Source: Roseateles puraquae
GTDB lineage: Bacteria; Pseudomonadota; Gammaproteobacteria; Burkholderiales; Burkholderiaceae_C
NCBI RefSeq assembly: GCF_002205845.1
Contig: NZ_NISI01000002.1
Coordinates: 496,001 to 560,000, forward strand
DNA length: 64,000 bases
Direction: 5' to 3'
Made by a program: the position numbers and the translations under genes. How positions within the stretch are numbered: the stretch's first letter is position 1; each line of letters opens with the position of its first letter. The notes beneath the pieces were generated by a model that was given only the letters and a program-made list of their open reading frames with translations, did no database searches and was not told the DNA's origin. Positions 56,968 through 64,000 of the stretch are shown here, one piece after another.

Positions 56968-56980
56968 AGGCAAATTGCCT
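56968..56980. promoter_or_regulatory. Palindrome upstream of the chaperone-usher operon
   Basis: AGGCAA-A-TTGCCT, a perfect 6+1+6 palindrome in the AT-richer 189-base gap ahead of the first pilin-like gene. It lies about 135 bases before that start. Plausible operator; no known regulator was identified. Confidence 0.4.
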
Positions 56981-57115
56981 ACACGCATTTGCGGTGATGC
57001 CGCTGAAGTCCTAACGCATTCAACTGATGACGTGACACCCGTCCCTGGCAGACGATAGCGTCCATGGTCAGGCGGGTTGCCCGGCCACTGTCGTGGATCG
57101 CAAGGGATGGATGTC

Positions 57116-57613
57116 ATGAAGAAACTGCTGCCGCTGCTGCTGACCGCCTTGAGCTGCCCCCTGTCGGGCTGGGCCGGTACCGCGAGCAACAGCTTCCAGG
57201 TCACGGCGACCGTGACCAGCTCCTGCACGGTGTCGGGCACGACGCTCAATTTCGGCGCCAGCATCGACCCGCTGGCGGCCTCGGTGCCGCTGGACGCCAC
57301 GTCCACGCTGTCGGTGGTGTGCACCAACACCACGCCTTACACGGTGGCGCTGAATGCGGGGGCGAATGCTGGCGGGCCAGCCAATTTCTCGGCGCGCGCC
57401 ATGAAGAGTGGCGTGCATTCGCTGGGTTATCAGCTCTACCTGGACGCGGGTCGCGCCACCGTCTGGGGGGATGGCACGGCCAGCAGCAGCACCTCCGCAG
57501 GCACCGGCACCGGCAGCACCCAGACGTTGACGATCTACGGTCGCCTGCCCTCGCTGGCGAATGTCGTGCCGGGAAGCTACACCGACACCGTGACCGTCAC
57601 GGTCAGCTACTGA
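57116..57613 (+). CDS. Spore coat U (SCPU) domain pilin-like protein, first of the operon
   Basis: 165 residues from ATG 57116 (ATG 57107 is a close alternative; AAGGGATGG lies upstream). Signal peptide MKKLLPLLLTALSCPLSGWAG. The mature protein is one SCPU/CsuA-B type domain: FQVTATVTSSCTVSGTTLNFGA at the start with the first Cys, VCTNTTPYTVALNAG with the second, then YQLYLDAGRATVWGDG and PGSYTDTVTVTVSY at the end. In archaic chaperone-usher pili such domains form the rod or tip by donor-strand exchange. The N-terminal extension before Cys, TASNSFQVTATV, can act as the donor strand (inference). It starts the four-gene operon; the chaperone gene begins 13 bases after its stop. Confidence 0.9.
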   Translation: MKKLLPLLLTALSCPLSGWAGTASNSFQVTATVTSSCTVSGTTLNFGASIDPLAASVPLDATSTLSVVCTNTTPYTVALNAGANAGGPANFSARAMKSGVHSLGYQLYLDAGRATVWGDGTASSSTSAGTGTGSTQTLTIYGRLPSLANVVPGSYTDTVTVTVSY

Positions 57614-57626
57614 GGGAGGGGCGGCC

Positions 57627-58370
57627 ATGCGGCGCTTCTTTCGTCTCCTGGGCTTGTTCCTGCTGGTGTTCGTATGGTCATGCGCCGTGCGCGCCGCCGA
57701 CGTCACGTTGACCCCGGTCACCGTCAAGCTGGACCGTGCCAATGACCGCGCCACGGTGCAGGTCTTCAACAACGGCCAGGAGCCGGTGCTGATGCAGGCC
57801 GAGGCGATCGTCTGGCAGCGCGTCCAGGGCCTGGACATCGACGGGCCGACGACTGACCTGATCGTCAACCCGCCGGTGTTCACCGTGCAGCCAGGTCAGA
57901 CACAGGTGTTGCGCCTGGGCCTGCGGCGCAGCCCCGAGCTGAGTCAGGAGGCGACCTACCGCATCGTGCTGCGCGAGGTGCCGATGCCACGCCCTTCGGA
58001 CGCGCTCAATGTGGCGGGTAGCGTGCGTGTGCTGGTGGCCCTGCGCGTGCCGGTCTACGTGCAGCCGGCCCAGGTGCGCCGCAGCGAACAATGGAAGCTC
58101 AGCCGCGCCGCCAATGGCGACTTGCTGGCCGAAGTGGCCAACACGGGCAACGTGCATCTGAAGGTGGGCGAGCTGCGCCTGCAGGGGCAGGGAGGCGAGC
58201 CGCTGGCCATCGTGGCGCAGCGCGGCAGTGCTGCGGTCATCTTCCCTGGCGAGCAGCGAATGTTCCGGGTGGCTGGCGCCTCGCCGACGGCCGTGGCGGT
58301 GCAGATCCAGACCGACCAGGGCCTGCAGACGGTGGCCTTGAATGAGCCGGCCGAGCCGGGCCGCCGCTGA
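57627..58370 (+). CDS. Fimbrial assembly chaperone (CsuC/PapD-like)
   Basis: 247 residues. Signal peptide (MRRFFRLLGLFLLVFVWSCAVRA), then two immunoglobulin-like lobes. The first has ADVTLTPVTVKLDRANDRATVQVFNNG, PVLMQAEAIVWQR and FTVQPGQTQVLRLGLRR, the second begins after VLVALRVPVYVQP. The G1 strand region with alternating hydrophobics and the cleft Arg/Lys residues of the PapD family appear to be kept. It folds and escorts the SCPU subunits in the periplasm to the usher. Ribosome site GAGGGAGGGG precedes the ATG. The gene overlaps the usher start by 29 bases, indicating coupled translation. Confidence 0.92.
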   Translation: MRRFFRLLGLFLLVFVWSCAVRAADVTLTPVTVKLDRANDRATVQVFNNGQEPVLMQAEAIVWQRVQGLDIDGPTTDLIVNPPVFTVQPGQTQVLRLGLRRSPELSQEATYRIVLREVPMPRPSDALNVAGSVRVLVALRVPVYVQPAQVRRSEQWKLSRAANGDLLAEVANTGNVHLKVGELRLQGQGGEPLAIVAQRGSAAVIFPGEQRMFRVAGASPTAVAVQIQTDQGLQTVALNEPAEPGRR

Positions 58371-60690
58371 GGCCTTGAGGGCCTGTCTGTCGTGCGCCGG
58401 CCTGCTTGTTGCCGGCAGCCTGGCACAGGCACAGGTGGCTCCTTCGATCCCTCAGGCCGCCTGGGGTGAGACCCTGCTGCTGGCCGTGCGGCTCAATGGT
58501 GTGCCGCAGGACGGCATGTGGCGTGCGGTGCGGCTGCCCGAGGGGTTGGCCATCCCGCGCCAGCATTGGGACGACATGCATCTGCGACTCCCCGCGGGTG
58601 GTGTGCGCCGGCTGGAAGGCGAGCCGCATGTGCTGTTGTCGCGCGAAGGCGACTGGCGCTGGCGCATCGACGAGGCGACGCAGACCCTGGTGCTGGATGC
58701 CCCGGCTGCGGCCTTCCTTGGCCAGCGGCTGGAACTCGCGGCCGAGGCGCCGCGCGTGACCGAGCCGGCCCTGTGGGCCCCCTTCCTCAATTACGACGCG
58801 CAAGTGCAAGCGCGCCAAGGCGGCCCAACCGCGGCGGATGCCCTCTGGGAGCTTGGCCTGCTGGGCCCTCGTGGCGACCTGAGCAGCACGCAGCTTTCAC
58901 GTCGCGGCGGCATGACCCGGCTGGACACTCGCTGGCAGCGCGACGACCCGCAGCGGCTGACCCGATGGCGCCTGGGCGACAGCATCAGCCACGCCGGCAG
59001 CTGGGGGCGGGCGTTGCGTTACGGCGGCGTGCAGTGGGGGACCGATTTCTCGCTGCAGCCGGGCTTCCTGAGTTTCCCCCTGCCCACGCTGAAAGGCGAA
59101 GCGGCGCTGCCCTCCACACTGGATGTCTATGTGAACAACAGCCAGCGCCTGCAAAGCCGCGTACCGGCCGGGCCCTTCGATCTCAATGAGTTGCCCGTGG
59201 TCACGGGTCAGGGCGAGATCCGCACGGTGGTGAAGGATCTGCTCGGGCGGGAACAGGTGGTCAGGACGCCCTACTACGTGAGCCCGGCGTTGCTGAAGCC
59301 GGGGCTGCGCGCGTTGAGCGTGGACGTCGGCTTCGAGCGCGAGGACTATGGTCTTCGCAGCAATCGTTACGGCCGACTGCTGGCCAGCGTCACCGAGCGA
59401 CGCGGCCTCACCGAGCGACTCACGGCGGAGTGGCGTGCCGAGGCCAGCGGGCGCCAGCTGGCCCTCGGTGCCGGGGGCTGGTGGCTGTGGCCGGCGCTCG
59501 GAACGCTGAGTGCCGCCACCGCCGTCAGCCAGGCGCGGCAAGCGGGGCGGGGCTGGATGCTGCAGTCCGGCCTGGACCGCCAGGCGCAGGACTGGAGCTG
59601 CAGCCTGCAGTGGCGGCATGCCAGCCGCGGCTTCAGCCAGGCTGGCCAGTCGTCGGCAACGGCCGCGCGTGAGGTGCTGGCGGTGGCGGTGGGGCGCTCC
59701 TGGGCGGGGCAGGGCGTGGGGGTCAGCTTCACGCGGCAGCGCGGCGGCAGCGTGGAGGCCCGTCTGGCCCAGGTCAACTATGGGCGAGAAATCGGGCGCT
59801 GGGGCTATGTGGGCGCCATCCTGCTGCGCGACTTGGGCCGGGGCGGCTCGGGCACCACGGTGGCCTTCAGTTGGACCCTGGCGCTGGACAGCCAGCACAG
59901 TGCCGGCGTCAACGTGCAACGGCAGCCCGACTTGCAAGGGCGCCAGACCACCCTCGTGCAGGCCCAGGTACAGCGCAACCCGGCCTTGGGTATGGGGCTG
60001 GGCTATCAGGTGCTGGCTGGCAGTGACGGGCATCAGCTGGCCCAGGCCACCTGGCAGGGCGAGCAGTCGGTGCTCAGCGGCGCGGTGGGCCGTCGTGGTG
60101 GCTTGACGGAGGTGCGCGCCGGCGCTGCAGGTGGCCTGGCCTGGGTCGACGGCAGTGCGTTTGCAGGCCGGCGCATCGAGGGGGGCCTGGCGGTGGTGGA
60201 TGTTGGCGGCCATGAAGGGGTGCGGGTCACGCAGGACAACCAGATCGTGGCCCGTACCGATGCGCAGGGCCGGGCCTTTCTCACCAGCCTGCGCGGCTAC
60301 CAGACCAATCGCGTCGGTATCCAGGCGGGCGACCTGCCGATGGACGCCGAAGTGCAGGCGGTGGAGGTGCAGATCACACCGGCCGCCCGCAGCGCGGCAC
60401 GCATCGCATTTCCGGTGCAGCACGGGCGCAGCGCCAGCCTGCAGGTGTTTGAGCTCAACGGCGAAGCCCTGCCGCCGGGCGCCGAGTTGCGCCCGCTGGG
60501 CAGCTCACGCAGCTTCCCGGTGGGCTTGGGTGGGCGGGCCTATCTCGGCGCGCTGGCGCAGGGGCGCAACGAGGTGGCTGCCGCATGGCTGGACGCCCGC
60601 GGCGCGCAGCGCCAATGCCGCTTCGACTTCACACTGCCCCCGCCGCGGGGGGATGATCTGCCGGAACTCGGTGCCCTCATCTGCCATTGA
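58342..60690 (+). CDS. Outer-membrane fimbrial usher (CsuD-like)
   Basis: 782 residues with an N-terminal signal (RACLSCAGLLVAGSLAQA) after a short basic leader. The N-terminal periplasmic domain is followed by a long beta-strand-rich barrel region (about 150-650), with the typical VYVNNSQRLQSRVPAGPFDLNELPVVTGQGEI plug-adjacent pattern and DLLGREQVVRTPYYV. C-terminal domains: GRAFLTSLRGYQTNRVGIQ and RSFPVGLGGRAYLGAL. It assembles and secretes SCPU subunits across the outer membrane. The length is slightly less than that of Acinetobacter CsuD (about 830). It overlaps the chaperone gene by 29 bases in a different frame. Confidence 0.93.
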   Translation: MSRPSRAAAEALRACLSCAGLLVAGSLAQAQVAPSIPQAAWGETLLLAVRLNGVPQDGMWRAVRLPEGLAIPRQHWDDMHLRLPAGGVRRLEGEPHVLLSREGDWRWRIDEATQTLVLDAPAAAFLGQRLELAAEAPRVTEPALWAPFLNYDAQVQARQGGPTAADALWELGLLGPRGDLSSTQLSRRGGMTRLDTRWQRDDPQRLTRWRLGDSISHAGSWGRALRYGGVQWGTDFSLQPGFLSFPLPTLKGEAALPSTLDVYVNNSQRLQSRVPAGPFDLNELPVVTGQGEIRTVVKDLLGREQVVRTPYYVSPALLKPGLRALSVDVGFEREDYGLRSNRYGRLLASVTERRGLTERLTAEWRAEASGRQLALGAGGWWLWPALGTLSAATAVSQARQAGRGWMLQSGLDRQAQDWSCSLQWRHASRGFSQAGQSSATAAREVLAVAVGRSWAGQGVGVSFTRQRGGSVEARLAQVNYGREIGRWGYVGAILLRDLGRGGSGTTVAFSWTLALDSQHSAGVNVQRQPDLQGRQTTLVQAQVQRNPALGMGLGYQVLAGSDGHQLAQATWQGEQSVLSGAVGRRGGLTEVRAGAAGGLAWVDGSAFAGRRIEGGLAVVDVGGHEGVRVTQDNQIVARTDAQGRAFLTSLRGYQTNRVGIQAGDLPMDAEVQAVEVQITPAARSAARIAFPVQHGRSASLQVFELNGEALPPGAELRPLGSSRSFPVGLGGRAYLGALAQGRNEVAAAWLDARGAQRQCRFDFTLPPPRGDDLPELGALICH

Positions 60691-60694
60691 TGCC

Positions 60695-61198
60695 ATGCCT
60701 TGCTTGAGCCTTGCCCCACGCCTCGCCTTGGCCGCGCTGTCGTTCAGTGCCGGCGCTGCACAGGCCTTGTGCCTGCCGGCGGCCTGCAACTGCACCGTGG
60801 CCACCACGTCGGTCGCCTTTGGGTCCTACAACCCGTTGGCCTTCGGCAATACCGATTCCACCGGCAGCGTGAAAGTGAGCTGCGGCGGCGTGGCCGGGCT
60901 GCTCATCCCGTTCAACATCGCCCTGAGTGCCGGCAGCAGCGCCAGCTATGCCGGCCGGCGCCTGCGCAGCGGTGGCAACTCACTCGCGTACAACCTCTAT
61001 ACCGATGCGTCCTACGCCACGCTGTGGGGCGATGGCAGCAGCGCAACCCAGGTCGTGAGCTCAAGCGTGACCCTCGACGTCCTGGGGCTCTCTCCGGCGC
61101 AGAGTTTTGTCGTCTATGGCCGCATTCCGGGCCGGCAGACCGCGGCGGTGCCCGGCAGCTACAGCGACACCATCAGCGTCACGCTCACCTATTACTGA
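60695..61198 (+). CDS. SCPU-domain pilin/tip-like protein, last of the operon
   Basis: 167 residues from ATG 60695, 4 bases after the usher stop. Signal peptide (MPCLSLAPRLALAALSFSAGAAQA), then a single SCPU domain: CNCTVATTSVAFGSYNPLAFG, VKVSCGGVAGLLIPFNIALSAG, YNLYTDASYATLWGDG and the family end PGSYSDTISVTLTYY. It is paralogous to the first gene of the operon (both have the YxLYxDAxxATxWGDG and PGSYxDT blocks). In Csu pili the last gene encodes a two-domain tip adhesin; here it has only one domain, so the rod/tip roles are uncertain. It is convergent with the Lnt-like gene with only 5 bases between the stops. Confidence 0.9.
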   Translation: MPCLSLAPRLALAALSFSAGAAQALCLPAACNCTVATTSVAFGSYNPLAFGNTDSTGSVKVSCGGVAGLLIPFNIALSAGSSASYAGRRLRSGGNSLAYNLYTDASYATLWGDGSSATQVVSSSVTLDVLGLSPAQSFVVYGRIPGRQTAAVPGSYSDTISVTLTYY

Positions 61199-61203
61199 GC
61201 GAC

Positions 61204-63642
61204 TCAACCCCAGGCGCGCCAGGCCAGCCAGGCGGGCAGGCCCAGGTAGAGCAGCGCATGCGCCGTGGTGTCGAGCGCCGGGCGCAGCGAGGCGGTGGCG
61301 GCCGGGCTGATGCAGGCCGTGGCCAGGGCGGCGGCTTCCACGGCCAGGCGCAGCACCACGGCGCACACCGCGACGCCCGCAATCCACGCGGCCCACCACA
61401 GGCCAAAGGCCCGCAGATAGGCCGCAAGGCCAAAGCTGTAGAACTCGCCCAGCGGGCTGCCGTAGGCGATGTTCTGGTGCAGCAGGAAGGCCGGCAGGGC
61501 CAGCAGCAGCGGCAGCAACAGACCCTGCACGGCGGGGTGGTCCCGCCAGGACCGGGGGCGCCGGGCCAGGCTGTGCAGGTAGGCCCAGAGACGGGTCGGG
61601 CCCGTGTCGACCGGCACCTGCAGTGCGCTGGCCAGCGCCCACGGGTCGTGCAGCATCAGGCCCTGGGGCCAGGCCTTGCCGTCTTGCAGCTGCAGCGTGG
61701 CGCCCGTGCCCGGCAGGGGCAGCCGCCAGGGGCGCAGGCTGGCGATGTCGGCCGCGGCGATCTGCAGCTGGTGGGGCCCGCGGCGCAGGGTCAGCTGCCC
61801 GTTCTGCAGCTGCACCTCCGCCCGGCTGGCCAGCAGCAGCCAGGCCGCAGCGGCCTCGGGCAGCAGGCACAGCGCGGCGAAGGCGCGCAGCAGCGCCAGG
61901 GTGTTGCCGGTCAGGCTGCCGCCGCCCCAGAGCCAGTCGGCGGCCAGCACCAGGGCGCCCGCGCGTGACAGCAGGCGCAGTCCGGCGGTGACGGCGCGGA
62001 CGGTAGGCGTCGTCACCAGCACCCGGGTCGGCAGTGGCAGGGCTGTTGCAGGGCTGGCGCGGCGCACGCGGCCCACCAGCGCGACCACGACCCAGCCGCT
62101 GAGCAGCAGCGCCGCCGCACGGCCGACCCAGTCGCCCCAGCGCACCATCAGCGTCGGTGCCGGATCGCGTGCGGGCAGCTCGCCGATCACCAGGGTGCGC
62201 TCGCCCATGCGCGAGGTGGCCAGCAACGCGCCGCGTGCGTCGATCACCGCGCTCAGCCCGTTGGTCGTGACGCGGAATTGCGGCAGGCCCGTCTCGATGC
62301 TGCGAAAGGCCGCGACCGCCTGGTGCAGCGCTGCGCCCTGCGGGTGGGCGGTGAACCATTCGTCGTTGGACATCGTCAGGATGAGCTGCGCACCGAGCCG
62401 TGCGCCGTCGATGGCCAGGCGCGGGTCGGTGTCGTCCAGGCAGATCAGCGGCAGCACCGGCACCTCGCGGCCACCGCGCAGGCGCAGTGCCAGCACCCGG
62501 GCGCCATCGCCCGCGCGCCAGTGGCCCGCGCCGGGCAGGGCGGCCCGCACGGCCGGGGTGTCCAGCCAGGCGGGCAAGGCCTCGGTGAAGGGGAATAGCC
62601 GCGTCTTGCGGTAGCGAGCCACGCGGGGCTCGCCGGGCTGCACGAGGGCCGCGGCGTTGTATTCGCCGTCACCGTCGCGGTCGTAGGTGCCGAAGATGAA
62701 GGGCACGCCGGCCGCGTCGACGATGGTGCGGATCTCGGCATCCAGCGCTGCGCCGGCCTCGCTCTTGGGATGGCCGAAGGTGGTGGGGTAGACCGTCTCC
62801 GACCACAGCACCGCATCGGCGCCGCGGCGCTCGATGGCGTCGTAGCTCATCGCGAAGTGGGTGTCCAACACCTCGCGCACCACGGCAGCCGCGCCGTCCT
62901 CGCGGCGGCGGCGCTCGTAGTCGGTGATGTTGGCCTGCACCAGGCCCAGGCGGACCGGGGTGGCGCCGTCGAGATCGGGCGGCGTGTGCAGACGCCAGGC
63001 GCCGTAGGCGGCCGTCAGCAACGGGAGCAGGGCCGCCACGGCCAGGGCGGGCAGCCGTGCGCGCGCGCCTTGCGGGCGACGCGAGAGGGCCTGGCTCAGC
63101 GCTTCGTTGGCGAGCAGCAGCAGCGCGGTCAGGCCGGTCGCGCCGACGAGCTCCGCGGCCTGGCGCAGCCAGGGCGCGGGGTACAGGCCGTGGCCCAGGG
63201 TGTCGCCCAGGCCGTGCGGCGCCAGCCATTCAGTCGCCACCCAGGCGGCCGTGGCGAGCAGGGCCGACAGGGCCGGTCCATGCGCGCGCCGCGCGAGGTG
63301 GCGCACCAGCGCGAAGCTGAGGAACTGTGGCTGCAGCAAGGGCGCTGCCAGCAGCAGCCCGGCGAGGCCCAGCCCCGTGCCGATCTGCGTGTACTGGCCG
63401 AGCGCCGCGCCGAACCAGTAGAAGACCGCCAGCGTGAACCCGACCGACATCGCCCAGGCCGCCAGCAGCGCCCGGCCGAGGCTGCCCGCGCTGTCGAGCC
63501 CGCGCAGCCACGGCACCAGGGCCACCAAGCCCAGCCACCAGCCCGGCCCGCCTTGGGCATACAGGCCGCACAGCGCGGCGCTGGCCATGACACCGAGCCA
63601 CCGGCTGTGCGCCAGCCGGGTCAGCAGAGCGCGGGGGCTCAA
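61204..63642 (-). CDS. Apolipoprotein N-acyltransferase-like protein with long C-terminal extension
   Basis: 812 residues from a TTG at 63640-63642 that overlaps the TGA of the next gene (TTGA); later in-frame starts would cut into the first helix. Residues 1-215 have six or seven membrane helices, then a nitrilase domain with Glu282 (WSETVYPT), Lys346 (YRKTRLFPFTE) and Cys401 (PLICLDDTDP), the Lnt triad. About 512 residues is normal for Lnt; here ~285 more follow (530-812): two or three helices, a soluble strand-rich part (AEVQLQNGQLTLRRGPHQLQI) and further helices. Lnt attaches the third acyl chain to lipoproteins in the inner membrane. With this extension the substrate could differ; it may be a paralogue rather than the housekeeping Lnt. 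Confidence 0.88.
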   Translation of the reverse strand: MSPRALLTRLAHSRWLGVMASAALCGLYAQGGPGWWLGLVALVPWLRGLDSAGSLGRALLAAWAMSVGFTLAVFYWFGAALGQYTQIGTGLGLAGLLLAAPLLQPQFLSFALVRHLARRAHGPALSALLATAAWVATEWLAPHGLGDTLGHGLYPAPWLRQAAELVGATGLTALLLLANEALSQALSRRPQGARARLPALAVAALLPLLTAAYGAWRLHTPPDLDGATPVRLGLVQANITDYERRRREDGAAAVVREVLDTHFAMSYDAIERRGADAVLWSETVYPTTFGHPKSEAGAALDAEIRTIVDAAGVPFIFGTYDRDGDGEYNAAALVQPGEPRVARYRKTRLFPFTEALPAWLDTPAVRAALPGAGHWRAGDGARVLALRLRGGREVPVLPLICLDDTDPRLAIDGARLGAQLILTMSNDEWFTAHPQGAALHQAVAAFRSIETGLPQFRVTTNGLSAVIDARGALLATSRMGERTLVIGELPARDPAPTLMVRWGDWVGRAAALLLSGWVVVALVGRVRRASPATALPLPTRVLVTTPTVRAVTAGLRLLSRAGALVLAADWLWGGGSLTGNTLALLRAFAALCLLPEAAAAWLLLASRAEVQLQNGQLTLRRGPHQLQIAAADIASLRPWRLPLPGTGATLQLQDGKAWPQGLMLHDPWALASALQVPVDTGPTRLWAYLHSLARRPRSWRDHPAVQGLLLPLLLALPAFLLHQNIAYGSPLGEFYSFGLAAYLRAFGLWWAAWIAGVAVCAVVLRLAVEAAALATACISPAATASLRPALDTTAHALLYLGLPAWLAWRAWG

Positions 63643-63968
63643 CGCGGGCCGTCCACCGGGGCCGGCACCACGATGCGGCGCACCGTGAGGCCGGCGGGCG
63701 CCAACTCGGGCGTCACGATGCGGTCGGCCGGCACCGCCACGCGGCGGCCGTTGACCACGATCGTCTGCACATCCGGCGAGAACATCAGCATCGGCTCGAT
63801 GCGCTGGCCGTCGTCGGTGGCCTGGTAGTGGCGCACATAGCCCGCCGGCAGCGGGAAGTCCTCCGGCACGGCCAGCCCGACCATCGGCGGGCGGGTGCCG
63901 GGTGGCTGGAAGGCGCCCAGGCCGGTGCGCACGCCAGCGGCGTGCAGGCGTTGGATCACTTCAGACAT
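63639..63968 (-). CDS. Small hypothetical protein coupled to the Lnt-like gene
   Basis: 109 residues from ATG 63966-63968 (MSEVIQRLHAAGVRTGLGAF); a GTG start at 63992 is in frame, and the frame stays open to the window edge, so it could be longer or part of a larger protein. No signal peptide or membrane segment is evident in the visible part. It has a compact strand-rich middle: YVRHYQATDDGQRIEPMLMFSPDVQTIVVNGRRVAVPADRI and LTVRRIVVPAP. I do not recognise it. Its stop overlaps the TTG of the Lnt-like gene (TTGA), so the two are translated together, and their functions are probably linked. Confidence 0.6.
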   Translation of the reverse strand: MSEVIQRLHAAGVRTGLGAFQPPGTRPPMVGLAVPEDFPLPAGYVRHYQATDDGQRIEPMLMFSPDVQTIVVNGRRVAVPADRIVTPELAPAGLTVRRIVVPAPVDGPR

Positions 63969-64000
63969 GGTCGGGCGCTCACCGGGGTTCACGTAATCGG

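Overview
The window is 64 kb of high-GC chromosomal DNA (third codon positions almost always G or C). Gene content points to a betaproteobacterium of the order Burkholderiales, probably the Roseateles/Rubrivivax/Leptothrix neighbourhood: kdsD-kdsC-lptC, a GlnE adenylyltransferase, a YhdP protein, a Gly-rich RRM protein, PEP-CTERM and GlyGly-CTERM-like surface proteins, a spore-coat-U type chaperone-usher operon and many c-di-GMP/two-component proteins. This placement is an inference from gene families; no 16S gene is present. I see no tRNA, rRNA, CRISPR array, insertion sequence, prophage or attachment site. Genes are densely packed and often overlap by one to four bases. No gene-free stretch exceeds 300 bases; the longest (5891-6155, 2693-2925, 50729-50958) are described as regulatory regions.

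Layout. 1-2.7 kb, minus strand: a cut-off nitronate monooxygenase, MarC-type membrane protein, a signal-less cobalamin/siderophore-binding-like protein and an unknown membrane protein. 2.9-3.4 kb: RNA-binding protein with a glycine-rich tail and a bidirectional terminator shared with a DUF5916 outer-membrane-type protein (3.6-5.9 kb). The latter is preceded by a promoter and an 8-codon leader ORF with a near-perfect Shine-Dalgarno. 6.2-9.1 kb: kdsD-kdsC-lptC-SDR operon (LPS Kdo synthesis and export). 9.3-11.1 kb: PAP2 phosphatase, lipoprotein, hemerythrin-like protein. 11.2-15.5 kb: transketolase, a secreted three-repeat protein and GAPDH, with two good terminators. 15.6-19.6 kb: secreted subtilase, SPOR protein, BirA ligase, SET-domain methyltransferase. 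19.7-32.4 kb: topoisomerase III, a PAS histidine kinase, AEC transporter, M16 peptidase, ProA and GlnE. 32.5-42.2 kb: YhdP, omega-amidase-like hydrolase, tricorn-like S41 protease, MFS transporter. 42.2-46.6 kb: two small exported unknowns, a UbiH-type flavoprotein, a solute-binding protein, an aldo/keto reductase.

46.6-54.1 kb is a signalling block: histidine kinase, receiver protein and receiver plus degenerate HD-GYP on the minus strand, facing a divergent beta-propeller diguanylate cyclase. 54.2-56.9 kb: OpgB-like phosphotransferase and a PEP-CTERM beta-propeller protein. 57.1-61.2 kb: a four-gene archaic chaperone-usher pilus operon. 61.2-64 kb: an unusually long apolipoprotein N-acyltransferase-like protein translationally coupled to a small unknown protein that may run off the window.

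Much of the window serves the cell envelope: LPS core, lipoprotein acylation, outer-membrane homeostasis, sorted surface proteins and pili. I did not find one obviously new defence or mobile system. The best leads are the 8-codon leader, the catalytically degenerate HD-GYP regulator beside a propeller-GGDEF protein, the extended Lnt-like protein and two dispersed palindromic repeat families.
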